Positions 17,400 through 26,672 of a stretch of DNA of 64,000 nucleotides are shown in pieces. Every line of letters starts with the position of its first letter. Position 1 is the first letter of the stretch. Location: the NCBI GenBank assembly GCA_004193285.1, contig SECP01000004.1, positions 186,001-250,000 of the forward strand, in the 5' to 3' direction. The notes below the pieces were generated by a model. The model was not told where the DNA came from, made no database searches, and saw only the letters and a program-made list of their open reading frames with translations. The DNA comes from Myxococcales bacterium (GTDB lineage Bacteria > Myxococcota_A > Polyangia > Polyangiales > Polyangiaceae). The position numbers were made by a program, and so were the translations under genes.

Positions 17400-18557
17400 A
17401 TGCGAACACTCGCCATCGCGCCGTTGATCGTGCTCGTCGGCTGCGGAGACGCGTCCGAGCTCGAGCCCACGGCCGGCACTCGGACCGAGTCCTTGATCAC
17501 GAACAGCTACGCCACCGCAGACGCGACGGTGCGAGACGGCAGCTACGCGAGCTTCCCACAGGGCGCGCTCCCCACGTTGGAAGTGAAGACGGCCTTCGAC
17601 CTGGGCTGGACGCGCATCAGCTACCTGCGCTTCGACATCGCTGACATGCCTTCGACCGGAGGCTCCGCGACCTTGTACCTGTACGGTACGTTCGTGGGCA
17701 GCGGCGAGCCGGTGCGCGCCCGAGCCTGCGCGGTCGGCGACACCACGTGGACCGAGCGCACTCTCACCTGGAGCAACGCGCCCGCCATCGACCGAGTAGC
17801 GGTTGCGATCGCGCTCGTGAGCGGCGAGCCGCGCTGGTACACGTTGGACCTCACCACCCACGTGCGCGCGCAGAGAGCCGCCGGCGCTACCCAGATCGAC
17901 CTCGCGCTCGAAAACGATCAATCCAGTAAGGCTCTCGCGCGCTTCAACAGCCGCGAGTCCCCCTTCAATCCGCCTTTTTTGGCCCTATCCACCGAAAACG
18001 ACAACACCGCCCCCACCGTCGCCACTCCCGCCTTCGCAACGCCCCCCGTGGTCGACCGGGACTGGACCAACTTGCGGGTTCTGGGCGCCGACGACCAAGG
18101 CGAGGTCAACCTCAGCTACACCTGGCAAACGCTGGGCACGGCGCCGGGCCCGGTGCAGTACACCAGCGGCAACGGCAACAACCTCGTCAAAGACACGTTC
18201 GCCCACTTCAGCGCCGCCGGCACCTACCACTTCCGCGTCACCATCGCCGATACTCAGGGCCTGAGCACCACGAGTGACGTCACGGTCACCGTGCAGCAAA
18301 TCCTGCGGAGCGTCACCGTCGAGCCCCAAGCCGCCACCCTCCACCCCGGCCAAACTCTCCAGCTCTTCGCGACCGCGCGCGACCAATTCCGAAACCCACT
18401 CACCCCGCAGCCCACCATCGACTGGGCAGCGGACTACAACGGCTCCGTTACTCCCTCCGGCCTCTACACCGCGGGCCCCGAGCTCGGCGGCCCCTTCAGC
18501 GTTGTCGCCCGCACCGGCTACTACGGAGCCGGCGCGCAGATCACGATCGTGCCGTGA
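17400..18557 (+). CDS. DNRLRE/Ig-like domain lipoprotein
   Basis: A 385-aa exported lipoprotein (signal LAIAPLIVLVGC, Cys at residue 15). About residues 35-200 match the DNRLRE/CBM96-like beta-sandwich fold (YATADATVRDGSYA, SYLRFDIADMPS..SATLYLYG, WTERTLTWSNAP, YTLDLTTHV). These domains are found on extracellular and biofilm proteins. Residues about 205-295 resemble a PKD/Ig-like repeat (AAGTYHFRVTIADTQGLST) and about 300-385 a bacterial Ig-like domain (VTVEPQAATLHPGQTLQLFA). It stands alone between convergent neighbours. Likely surface-anchored adhesion or matrix protein. Confidence 0.75.
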   Translation: MRTLAIAPLIVLVGCGDASELEPTAGTRTESLITNSYATADATVRDGSYASFPQGALPTLEVKTAFDLGWTRISYLRFDIADMPSTGGSATLYLYGTFVGSGEPVRARACAVGDTTWTERTLTWSNAPAIDRVAVAIALVSGEPRWYTLDLTTHVRAQRAAGATQIDLALENDQSSKALARFNSRESPFNPPFLALSTENDNTAPTVATPAFATPPVVDRDWTNLRVLGADDQGEVNLSYTWQTLGTAPGPVQYTSGNGNNLVKDTFAHFSAAGTYHFRVTIADTQGLSTTSDVTVTVQQILRSVTVEPQAATLHPGQTLQLFATARDQFRNPLTPQPTIDWAADYNGSVTPSGLYTAGPELGGPFSVVARTGYYGAGAQITIVP

Positions 18558-18647
18558 GCGTCTCCCAAGCTGCGGCTCGGCCTCACGCGCCTCAACCGTC
18601 ACCTCCCCCCGGGAGCCGCACGCGGGAACGTCACCGCGAAAGGTCGA

Positions 18648-19598
18648 CTAAAGCTGGGCAACCCTTTCGGCAACGCGGTCGATTCGACGTTGCAGCACCG
18701 GCACCTTTTCCGACACCCCTCTGACGTGCGGCTGTAGGTGGTCGTCCATCGCGCTGCTCACCTCCGCGATTCGATCCGGGGGGACTTCACCTCGCTGCAG
18801 GCGGCTCATCGTCAGCCAAGCTTCGTTGAGTTGAAATGCGTGTCGACGATGAATGTCGTCGAGCGCGAACGCGAGTAGCTCGTCTACCTCCTCGCCAAGG
18901 TCCCGCGGCAGCTCGCGCCCCACGGCGAGAGCTAAATCTTTACCTCGAACGATGAGCTCCTCGATGCCTGGATTGTAGCGGCTGATGGCCGCGTTGAGCT
19001 CATCCAAGTCGCTGACCGAGTAGCGCGCAGTCGCCGCAAGAAATTCGAAGGCGCTCTTCAGATCCAGCGCCTTGAGGCAGAAGAAACGAAGCTTGGCCGC
19101 GAACGCCTCGTACGCACTCGCCGCAATGCGAGCTTGATTGCTCCTGCGGTTTCCAACTTCCGCCTCACTGAGTATCTTCTCAGCAATGCTAGCCCAGGCT
19201 TGCTCGCGCTGCGGTTTTCGCAGCTCGGCGAGCGGCCGGGTGGGCTCGTTTAGGGCATTCAGGTTGCCCAGTTGACTGTGCCGATGCTTCAGGGTGCGCC
19301 GTACGTGGACCAAGCAGATCACGAGCCCCCTACTCCTGAGCTTCATCAGCAGCTCCGGCAGCTCCACCTGATTGATGAATGCGGAGCTCCAAAATGACGG
19401 CGACAGCAACAGAACCGCCACGCGCGCGCGCTCGATGGCGGCCATTATTTCCGCGCGGAAGTCACGGCCTACACTGATCTTCGAATCGTCCCACGCGTCG
19501 ATGGAGGGCCCGGAGTCGACTGCGCTGAGCTGCGCCCTTAGCTCACTCATGAGCCTTGCGTCTTTGTGGCTGTAGCTCACGAATATACTGGCTTCCAT
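18648..19598 (-). CDS. TIR domain protein
   Basis: A 316-aa protein. Residues 1-135 form a TIR domain: IFVSYSHKD at the first strand, AWDDSKISVGRDF in the BB-loop region, AIERARVAVLLLSPSFWSSAF, and NQVELPELL carrying the putative catalytic Glu79 needed for NAD+ cleavage in bacterial TIR effectors. Residues 140-316 are alpha-helical with no recognised enzymatic motif, probably a sensing or oligomerisation module. No companion gene lies adjacent on the same strand. A 20-bp inverted repeat sits just upstream of the start. NADase function is inferred from the family and Glu position. Confidence 0.82.
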   Translation of the reverse strand: MEASIFVSYSHKDARLMSELRAQLSAVDSGPSIDAWDDSKISVGRDFRAEIMAAIERARVAVLLLSPSFWSSAFINQVELPELLMKLRSRGLVICLVHVRRTLKHRHSQLGNLNALNEPTRPLAELRKPQREQAWASIAEKILSEAEVGNRRSNQARIAASAYEAFAAKLRFFCLKALDLKSAFEFLAATARYSVSDLDELNAAISRYNPGIEELIVRGKDLALAVGRELPRDLGEEVDELLAFALDDIHRRHAFQLNEAWLTMSRLQRGEVPPDRIAEVSSAMDDHLQPHVRGVSEKVPVLQRRIDRVAERVAQL

Positions 19599-19611
19599 GC
19601 CTGCAAGCTCC

Positions 19612-19631
19612 GGTTGTCGGACCGGACAACC
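19612..19631. promoter_or_regulatory. Inverted repeat upstream of the TIR gene
   Basis: GGTTGTC-GGACCG-GACAACC, a perfect 7-base arm pair with a six-base near-symmetric centre, lies 13 bases before the TIR start codon on the minus strand. Its size and place fit a repressor operator or a hairpin occluding the ribosome site. A further 10-base palindrome ACATGCATGT is at 19670-19679. Confidence 0.45.
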
Positions 19632-19792
19632 TTACATCAGAACAGGCATCAACCAAGGATCTAGGTTGTACATGCATGTTTCGGCTGTTCGCCATTTTCG
19701 TCAGCGCGACGGACGGAAGCTTGGGTTCGAGTGAACATGATCGCTATACATTGACTATAGCCCGCTGACGACTCCCTCCCAATCATGACGGG

Positions 19793-21277
19793 ATGAGGAT
19801 GAGACCCGTAGGAAGAGAGCAGGTGTTTGCATCATGGCCCCTCACCCTCGTGGCCCTGTGCGGACTCAGCGTGGCGCTGCACGCGGGATGTAGCAACGGA
19901 GCAATCTCTCCCGGGCCAGGCGCCAGTCCGCATCCAGGCGCGGCTGGGCAGAGCGGCGACGGAGGTGCGCGTGAGGAGGCCCAGGCGGGAGGCGGAGGCG
20001 CGCGGGATGAGGCGGGAGCCGGGGGCACGCCAGATGATGGACGTCTGAGTGACGGCAGGTCTTGTTCCGCGCCTCGTGAATGTGACAGCGGGATATGTGC
20101 GAACGGTATCTGTTGTTCCACCGCCTGCAACGGCCGTTGCCAAGCGTGCGCCGCCAATGGTCGCTGCGAGGTCAAGCCCGAGGACGACGACGCGTGCCCA
20201 GTCGTGGCTTGCTTGGAAAGCACCGACTGCGTCCAATTCCCGTTATTGGCAGGCCATCGCTGCGTCGACCTAGGTCGATGCGCCGCAGCAGCCGACTGCG
20301 TTCCTGCGTTCGCGGAGTTGGGCTCGCCTTGCGAAGAAGTGGGCGCCTGTGACGGCATGGGCGGCTGCTCCCTGCTTCGCCTCGGCGCAACCTGCTCTAC
20401 GGGCGGTCAATGCGCGTCTGGCACCTGCCTTTCGGAGCGCTGTGGCGTGGCCATGACCTCCTGCGCCCAGCTCGCCGATGCTGACGCAAGCAGCGGCGCG
20501 GTCGTGGCCAGCGATCGGCTACGCCATGCTTGGCCGACCACGAGCCTCGCGGGGGGCGCACTGCTGCTGGATGGTGAATTCCAGACCGAGTTTAAGATTT
20601 GCTTCGACGACCGTGAGCTCCCGCCTCTGTTTCTGCATACGTGGTCGACGATGACGCAAGTCCCAGACGGTGCGACGGACGGCCCCCACACCGTGCGCCT
20701 GCTTTTCGCAGACGGGCGACTTTCGGAAGCTGTCCCAACCACCGTGACTCACGTCCCAGCTTTGGGGGCCTCCTACCTGGATTCGGGAGGCAAACTGGCG
20801 TCGGGCTTCGGGATACCAAGCGCAATCTCGACGCGGGCTCCGCTGTTCGTCATGGAGCCCATCACCAATATGTGGACGGACCCGAACAGCAACTTCGAAT
20901 GGAGCATGGTTGGCGACGGCTATTACAACGACGGCAAAGTAGATGGAGGGCGTGCGGTGGATGGCGAGTGGGCGGTTCGGTACGAGGGACAGTACGATCA
21001 CGAACACCAAAGACTGAATGTCACGTTCAAAGGCCGGGGCATGGAGGCCGAGTGGAAGTACGTGGTGCTTTTCGTGTGCCCGTCAGATACCGGCTCGTAC
21101 CCCGTCAGCCACCCGGATGGCTCCGGCAACTTAATAGACGCTTGTAGTCCCGAGTTCGCCAAGGCGTTCAAGACCCGGGAAGAGGCTTCGGACTTCGTCG
21201 AGTTCAACTACCTGCCTCGACGGGTCGTGTTCTTCCCGTTGGACTCGCCCGCACCTCAGGGCATCCTCATTCACTAG
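19793..21277 (+). CDS. Cysteine-rich lipoprotein
   Basis: A 494-aa protein with a signal and lipobox (VALHAGC). A Gly/Ala-rich low-complexity spacer of about 50 residues follows, then a region with more than 25 Cys in short CxxGxC-type spacings (RECDSGICANGICCSTAC and similar) typical of myxobacterial exported proteins. The second half (about residues 230-494) is a globular domain with few Cys that I do not recognise. A second in-frame ATG is six bases downstream of the chosen one. Surface-exposed or periplasmic; function unknown. Confidence 0.72.
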   Translation: MRMRPVGREQVFASWPLTLVALCGLSVALHAGCSNGAISPGPGASPHPGAAGQSGDGGAREEAQAGGGGARDEAGAGGTPDDGRLSDGRSCSAPRECDSGICANGICCSTACNGRCQACAANGRCEVKPEDDDACPVVACLESTDCVQFPLLAGHRCVDLGRCAAAADCVPAFAELGSPCEEVGACDGMGGCSLLRLGATCSTGGQCASGTCLSERCGVAMTSCAQLADADASSGAVVASDRLRHAWPTTSLAGGALLLDGEFQTEFKICFDDRELPPLFLHTWSTMTQVPDGATDGPHTVRLLFADGRLSEAVPTTVTHVPALGASYLDSGGKLASGFGIPSAISTRAPLFVMEPITNMWTDPNSNFEWSMVGDGYYNDGKVDGGRAVDGEWAVRYEGQYDHEHQRLNVTFKGRGMEAEWKYVVLFVCPSDTGSYPVSHPDGSGNLIDACSPEFAKAFKTREEASDFVEFNYLPRRVVFFPLDSPAPQGILIH

Positions 21278-21340
21278 CTGCGTCGCCTCCTCGCCGCTGT
21301 CAGCGCCTATGCAGCGTGGCGACGACGAGGGCAGCTTGGT

Positions 21341-21742
21341 CTAGCAGGGTCGCGACGCGCTTACCTGCCGACGACGGCGCAAGAACAACGCGAGAAGCAG
21401 CGCGGCTCCGCCGACAGGGGTTTTCGACGAGCCCCCGAATTGGCAGCCATTCGACTCATGGGACTCTGCGCAACACCCTCGCTCGTGCTGCTCGGCGCCC
21501 TACCTCCGGAGCCGCCCGCGCCCGCGCTGGGGCCCCCCGCGCTGGAGCTACCCGCGCTGGGGCCCCCCGCGCTGGAGCTACCCGCGCTGGAGCTACCCGC
21601 GCTGCCCGCACTACCTTGCATCGCCCCGCAAGCCGGGAGCGTCGTGAACTCGTGCAGCCGGCACCAGGCCTCGGTCAGCGCCTCGTTAGGCGGCTTCAAG
21701 CAGCTTTCCAGACCGCTACCGCTTACGGGAAACGGAGCTCGG
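21341..21742 (-). pseudogene. Frameshifted fragment with MYXO-CTERM-like sorting tail
   Basis: One frame (about 21742 to 21475) reads a Cys-containing stretch followed by a Gly/Ser/Ala-rich spacer (SAGSSSAGGPSAGSSSAGG). A second frame (about 21475 to 21341) reads ESNGCQFGGSSKTPVGGAAL, then a hydrophobic run LLLALFL and RRRRQ, a MYXO-CTERM-like tail. The two frames join if one base is restored near 21475. Upstream there is no plausible start or signal peptide (in-frame TGA at 21745), so the N-terminal part is missing or itself out of frame. The spacer repeat is a run of GCTGGAGCTACCCGC units on the plus strand. Either a decayed gene end or an assembly error plus a short gene. Confidence 0.5.
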
Positions 21743-23785
21743 GTTCACGCGCAGGTACTCCTCCATCGCGCGGGCCGCTTGCGTAACGACGGTTTTGACG
21801 TCGTCGGGCACGGCTTGAACGGTGCGCTTGCGCCTTGACTGCACCTCGTGGACGAACTCTGCGTCCCACCACCATTCGACGTAGCGGAGGAGCTGTCGTC
21901 GAGTGGAGTACACGGCGTCCGCGTTCTGTCTCGATTGCAGGAGTCGGCTGGTCCACTCCTTGATGCTCGCGATCGCCGGGACTCTCTTGTCCGCGTCCAG
22001 CCAGGCCGCGATGAGGTCCAGCTCGAGCAGCGTCGTGATCGACCACACCTCGGCCGCCCCGCGCCCCATGTTGACGTCAGCCAGCGCGATCGTCCGCGCC
22101 GTCGCGCGAAGGTCGGGCTGGTCCGCCTCGCCCAACACGAGGCGCACCGACAGCTGCTGAGTGAGCGCCCAGTGCAGGGGCGCCATGACCGTGGCCTCGT
22201 CGCCTTCGTCGTAGCGAACGCCTTCGTCGAACGCGCTGCCGTAGTCACGCTGGCAGTCTTCCAGGCACTCCAAGCAGGCTTCGTAGTCGCGAGCACGGAA
22301 CAGCGCGCGAGCGAGGCGCTTTTTGTGAGCGCCGATCATGCCCAGACCGTCGATTCGGAAGGGCCCGGTCGTTGGCACGAGCGTGGCCGCTTCTCGTACT
22401 CGTTCGACCAACTTCGCCATCACCAGCTTCGTTTCCTCCAACCTGGCCGGCTCAGGCGTGGGCGCATTGGGTGTCGCCGTGGGGCCGCCGCCCGAGTACT
22501 TTTTGAGAAAGATCTCGACTTCCCGATCCATGTAGTCGATGGCCACGTTGAGCGCTCGGCGCCCCTGCCGGTAGCGGAGCTCTTTCAGTTTGTCTTCCAG
22601 GTCCGAAGGGAAGACCGCGTAGGCGACGAGGCTCGCCCAGTCGTGGTTGCGCTCGGCGTAGCGCGAATGCAGGCGCAAACGCAGATCCGCGATGGCGCTG
22701 CGAGGATCTTCACCGCTCAAAAACCCGCGGTAGAGCCGCTCGCACAGGTCCCCGGAGCCCTCTTTGGAGAGCGGGAATTGGGAGCCGACGACGAGCGGGA
22801 TGCCGGAGCGATGCAGGTCGTACAAGAAGCTCGCGCCGGTGTGCATCACCTCCGCGACGTGGCCGCCGTCACACGCGGCAACGGTCACGATGCTGGGCCC
22901 ACTGCCGCCACCGTCGCGCCGCAGCGCCGTCGCAAACTGCTCTCCGCTGACGATGTGCGGCTCGCCCGCGCTCGCGCCGTGCAGCTCGATACCGAACTGT
23001 CGCCCAGGCGAGCGGGGGTTGGGCGCGCCGTGAGCGAGGATGTGCACGTGAGTGAAGTCCTCTTCCGAACACGCGCGCGCAACCGCCTCGATGGTGGCGT
23101 TCGGAAGCACCTTGAGCTGGAGATCCACCGCCTTGGTGTGGGCCTTTCGCCCCTCCTCGTGAATGCCGCTCGCACCGTCGATCGGCGGCACCCATGGCCC
23201 GAGCGCGCGCAGCAGGCTCTCCAGGTGGCGATCGAAGGGGATGCTTCGGCGCGGGCTGGCCGCCACGAACAGGATCTTCGGCTCGAGTGGCCAGCGCACG
23301 CACCCCTCAGTCACGCTTCGCACGCGGCGGGTCAGCGACACGCGAGGCCGCCCCCCAAGCAGCAACGAGCCGCTCGGGCTCTCGCCGGCGGACTCGATGG
23401 TGCCGGCCAGCTCGAACGGCAGCATCGCGAGCTCCGAAGCGCTCGTGACGATCTGCAGATGGATGAGGTCGTTATTACAAGTCCGAGTCGTGAGCTGCCC
23501 GATCAGGCCGGGAACTGCGGCCAGGAACCGGCTCATGTCGCGCGACAGCTGCTGAAGCGCGGAAAGCCGCTCTTCGTGGCCCGCTGCGTCCTCCGCGTCG
23601 ATGGCGCTGCGCAGGTGGCGCAGCTTGCGGAGCATTTGCGCGTGCTCGTCCGCGACCGACACTTCCCCGACCTCCGCGTCGGTGGTGGATGCGAGGTACC
23701 GCGTCAGGGGTGAGAGCAAGCGATTGTGGGGCGGACCGGGTCGCTGCAGCTCGACGCACACCGTTTTGACATCACAGTTGGCCAA
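21716..23785 (-). CDS. CHAT domain protease with helical C-terminal region
   Basis: A 689-aa protein. Residues about 110-400 are a CHAT (caspase-like) domain. The catalytic His is in HILAHGAP (His252) and the catalytic Cys in VAACDGGHV (Cys305), followed by ASFLYDLHRSGIPLVVGSQFPLS, a typical CHAT block. The C-terminal 270 residues are helical and TPR-like. The start is a TTG at 23785, chosen because GGAGGTGA lies directly upstream (six bases after GGAGG). It overlaps the phosphoesterase stop by 14 bases, so the genes are coupled. CHAT proteases act in bacterial conflict systems by cleaving a partner or a pore-former. The likely partners are the two genes upstream. Confidence 0.85.
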   Translation of the reverse strand: MANCDVKTVCVELQRPGPPHNRLLSPLTRYLASTTDAEVGEVSVADEHAQMLRKLRHLRSAIDAEDAAGHEERLSALQQLSRDMSRFLAAVPGLIGQLTTRTCNNDLIHLQIVTSASELAMLPFELAGTIESAGESPSGSLLLGGRPRVSLTRRVRSVTEGCVRWPLEPKILFVAASPRRSIPFDRHLESLLRALGPWVPPIDGASGIHEEGRKAHTKAVDLQLKVLPNATIEAVARACSEEDFTHVHILAHGAPNPRSPGRQFGIELHGASAGEPHIVSGEQFATALRRDGGGSGPSIVTVAACDGGHVAEVMHTGASFLYDLHRSGIPLVVGSQFPLSKEGSGDLCERLYRGFLSGEDPRSAIADLRLRLHSRYAERNHDWASLVAYAVFPSDLEDKLKELRYRQGRRALNVAIDYMDREVEIFLKKYSGGGPTATPNAPTPEPARLEETKLVMAKLVERVREAATLVPTTGPFRIDGLGMIGAHKKRLARALFRARDYEACLECLEDCQRDYGSAFDEGVRYDEGDEATVMAPLHWALTQQLSVRLVLGEADQPDLRATARTIALADVNMGRGAAEVWSITTLLELDLIAAWLDADKRVPAIASIKEWTSRLLQSRQNADAVYSTRRQLLRYVEWWWDAEFVHEVQSRRKRTVQAVPDDVKTVVTQAARAMEEYLRVNPSSVSRKR

Positions 23786-25292
23786 GGCTCACCTCCCTCG
23801 GAAAGCGCGTACCCTCGATGGATTCGAGCGAGCCGTCCGGCTGGACTCCATTCAATACTCCGTAGGTTCCTCGCGCGCTGCCGACGATGGACGCCACGGT
23901 GGGCTCGGTGTGAACGAACGGCGTTCCGTCTTCGTTCCGGTGCGCGTCCAGCTCCAACAGAGAGGGGGACCCGAGGACACGAAAGAGGCGCTCGAACGCC
24001 TGCTTGTCCGCCAGCGCCGCGGGCGAGAGCCGAATCAGGCGAATCCAAGTGCCCGTGTTGTAATAAAAGCAACCTTCGCCCTGTCGGGGCAAGGCGCGCC
24101 GCAAGTGGGTATGACCGGCGATCAGGAAGTGAACGTGGCTGCCGACCTGCGCGTCCAGCGAGCGAAAGGTGTCATCGGCGGCGCTGACCTCGAAGCTTCG
24201 ATCATCCGGGAGCGCGCGCTTGAGCGCGGACCGCAAGAGCTCCATGGGGTTGGCGATCCCGAAGACGGCGCCGTCGCCGCCGAGGAACCGGGAAGCCTCT
24301 TCGTCGGAGGCGGGTGCTTGCTCACCGCGCTCGATGCGCAGCTGCACGGCCTCCATCCGCGCCTGAAGGCCTGTGAGGGGGAGCGCGGTGCCGCTGAGCT
24401 GCAGTACCAGCTCCCTAACCCGCGCCTCCCCGCTGTCTTCCGCCTTCACCTCGACAGCTTCCGAAGCACCTTCACCCAAGAAGCCCGCGGAGGCTCGCAG
24501 GCCATCTATCCATTTTCTACCCACGAGTGCCGCGGCCCGCCCGATACTCTTCACCAGGCTGGGCTTGAGCGCGAAAAGCAGTGGCACCGCCGCTTCCACC
24601 TCGGGTTTGAGCAAGTCCACGAACGGATAAGCTCGTTTGATGGGGTTCATGACGTCCACCACCAAGCTGCTTCCCGCGTTCGAACGCCACGTGGGGGCCG
24701 GCATGCCGCGATGGTACGCGCGTGCGGTCTGCAGCAAGGCGAGGTGGTCGACCAAGTTCCAGTCGTCCACCTCGTTACCATGGAGGCACAGCACGCGACG
24801 CCCGCCGACCAACGCCGTGAAGCCCGCCCCTTCGGTCGCCCAAAGGATGCGACCACGCGCGCCGTCATCACCTGCTGCGAGCCAATTCGATAGCCATTGC
24901 CTGACGTGAGGCAGCGCTAGCTCGATGTCATGGTTGCCGAGCACGAACACCAGCGTCCGAGCGACTCCCGCGCCGCCGCCGGCCACCAGCTCACGAAGGG
25001 CGGCCCAGACGTCCGAAAAAGACGGGTCGTTGATGATCCGCCAAAGCTTGCCAATGGCGCCCGCCGGGTCGAACACGGACGCCCCCTCCTCGGCCAAGAA
25101 GTCCACGATGTCCCCGTTGAGCACCAAGGCGAGCGACTCCGTGGGGCGGCGCCGCAGCCCGCGAATCAGCGCCGCGAGGCGCGTGCCCTCTTTGAAAATC
25201 TGGCTCCCCGGGGCGGCACCGCCCAGATGCAGATCCGAAACGACGTGAAGCTCGGAGAGCTCGAGCTCGTTCGGGGGCGGAGCGTCAAACAT
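23772..25292 (-). CDS. Calcineurin-like metallophosphoesterase
   Basis: A 506-aa protein with all dimetal phosphoesterase motifs: DLHLGG (D20, H22), NGDIVDF (D61), GNHDIEL (N120, H121), CLHGNEVDDW (H171) and AGHTHLRR near residue 395. Between the last two motifs is a helical insert of about 200 residues. The family cleaves phosphodiesters in nucleotides, nucleic acids or lipids. It overlaps the upstream gene by eight bases and the CHAT gene by 14. The triple overlap suggests stoichiometric production of three proteins of one system. Substrate not readable from sequence. Confidence 0.87.
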   Translation of the reverse strand: MFDAPPPNELELSELHVVSDLHLGGAAPGSQIFKEGTRLAALIRGLRRRPTESLALVLNGDIVDFLAEEGASVFDPAGAIGKLWRIINDPSFSDVWAALRELVAGGGAGVARTLVFVLGNHDIELALPHVRQWLSNWLAAGDDGARGRILWATEGAGFTALVGGRRVLCLHGNEVDDWNLVDHLALLQTARAYHRGMPAPTWRSNAGSSLVVDVMNPIKRAYPFVDLLKPEVEAAVPLLFALKPSLVKSIGRAAALVGRKWIDGLRASAGFLGEGASEAVEVKAEDSGEARVRELVLQLSGTALPLTGLQARMEAVQLRIERGEQAPASDEEASRFLGGDGAVFGIANPMELLRSALKRALPDDRSFEVSAADDTFRSLDAQVGSHVHFLIAGHTHLRRALPRQGEGCFYYNTGTWIRLIRLSPAALADKQAFERLFRVLGSPSLLELDAHRNEDGTPFVHTEPTVASIVGSARGTYGVLNGVQPDGSLESIEGTRFPREVSLGQL

Positions 25293-26004
25293 CGTCTTCA
25301 GGAATGGCGCTGGGAGATACCTGCTCGAGGTCGTCCGACTTGAGAGGGGCGTCGCCCATGAAGCCCACGTCCCCGAAGAACTTGCGACGCACGAGGCCCA
25401 GGCCGATGACGCCGCTCGCGCCCATCAGCTCCAACCCCAGCTCACGGTTCTTCCCGGTGCGCAGGTCGGCCGACACCTCCCCGAGCTTGAACTTGTTGAG
25501 GCTGGGCACGTCCCCCGCGAGCGTTATCTCGGTGCCGCCGCTCAAGCTGGAGAGCAGCGCTGCGTTTTCCGCCCGCCACACCTTCGCCACCACCTTGTAC
25601 GAACCCCGCCAGCCCGGCGTCTGCTGCAGCTCGTTCATCATCGAAAGTACGTTCTGAATCTCGGTGACCCGCACCTGCGCGGCCTTGAGCAAGAACGAGC
25701 CCTCCTTTTGGAACTCGATTTTGATCTTTCCGTCCAGCACTCCCTCGGGAATCACGTCCACCTTGACCGCCCCGGCGAAGCTCGTGACCGTCGTGTCCTT
25801 CGACGAAAAGTCCAGCTTCACCGGCGGCCCCTCTTTCGTGTCGAACTTGACCCCGAAGTCCGCCGCCGTCCCCAGCTTCGTGAACACTCCCTGCGAGAAC
25901 ACGCCGTAATCCCCGAGCGCAAACGTATTCGAGATCGGGAGCCAAGCCACGTGGCAGCTGAGCTGCTTACGCAGAACATCGTTCATCTCTGTAGCGATAC
26001 CCAT
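25285..26004 (-). CDS. Hypothetical beta-rich protein of the CHAT operon
   Basis: A 239-aa protein with alternating beta-strand patterns (GVKFDTKEGPPVKLDFSSKDTTV, AVKVDVIPEGVLDGKIKIEFQKEGSFLLKAA) and one helix (NVLSMMNELQQTPGW), no signal peptide and no catalytic motif. The ATG at 26004 has GGAGG five bases before; an in-frame ATG at 26082 lacks one. Its size and beta profile would suit a pore-forming or sensor protein cleaved by the downstream CHAT protease, in the manner of a gasdermin, but I find no diagnostic gasdermin sequence. First gene of the coupled trio. Function unknown. Confidence 0.6.
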   Translation of the reverse strand: MGIATEMNDVLRKQLSCHVAWLPISNTFALGDYGVFSQGVFTKLGTAADFGVKFDTKEGPPVKLDFSSKDTTVTSFAGAVKVDVIPEGVLDGKIKIEFQKEGSFLLKAAQVRVTEIQNVLSMMNELQQTPGWRGSYKVVAKVWRAENAALLSSLSGGTEITLAGDVPSLNKFKLGEVSADLRTGKNRELGLELMGASGVIGLGLVRRKFFGDVGFMGDAPLKSDDLEQVSPSAIPEDDV

Positions 26005-26160
26005 CACGGCCTCCGTTTCAGAGAGTCGGCAGATGCCCGCCCTCAGCATTGACGTACCACAACCGACGAGCAACCCGCGCATCGACGAGGGGCGCCGAAC
26101 AAAGAACTACGCAGAGCCCAGGTCAGTCTCGGTCGCTCGGTTATCTAAGCAGCCAAGCCG

Positions 26161-26535
26161 CTAAGCTCCCTCTACCACCCGCCGCATCAAATTGACGCCG
26201 CGAAAGCAGCCCTTCGCGCCGTCCCTTCCTCGCATATCGTGCCACTCCACCCGCGCGGCGACGAGCTCGCCGGCGTGCATTACCTGAGTGAACGCGCCCA
26301 TGGGGTAGCGCTGCGCGTCGTCCCGCATTTTCACGGCAAGGGTGCCGAGGATTGCCGGCACCGCCTCTTTTGGCTTCCAGTACCGCCAGCCGTCCGGCGG
26401 TGGAGGATTGGGTGGACACGGCAGCTCCCCGATACGATGTGCCGTGATCATGCGTGGGTCCATGATTATCAGCTCTTCTGAGCTGCCCTCGTCCGGTGTC
26501 GGCGCGAGCCACGGGTCTTTCAGAGCGTTCGCCAT
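26161..26535 (-). CDS. Hypothetical 124-aa protein
   Basis: A soluble protein with coding-like composition and a Pro-rich linker (ELPCPPNPPPPDGW). No known domain is recognised. It lies 156 bases upstream of the beta-rich protein gene on the same strand, so it could belong to that operon, though no strong ribosome site precedes its ATG. It borders the repeat-filled region on its 5' side. Confidence 0.45.
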   Translation of the reverse strand: MANALKDPWLAPTPDEGSSEELIIMDPRMITAHRIGELPCPPNPPPPDGWRYWKPKEAVPAILGTLAVKMRDDAQRYPMGAFTQVMHAGELVAARVEWHDMRGRDGAKGCFRGVNLMRRVVEGA

Positions 26536-26672
26536 GTTTCACCAATAGGGCCGCCCACGCCCTACCGCTGTGGTCATTGCTTTGATACGCAGCGCGGCAC
26601 GACTGGCAGCGACACGTGCGCCGAGGGTGCAGCGCTGCGCGCGGCGCCGGCGCGAAAGAAGACGGTATTTCT

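Noticed and set aside
25285..26004. Beta-rich protein as a bacterial gasdermin
   Set aside because: Size and protease neighbour are suggestive, but I see no N-terminal lipid-modification Cys or recognisable gasdermin sequence block. Kept as a hypothetical protein.
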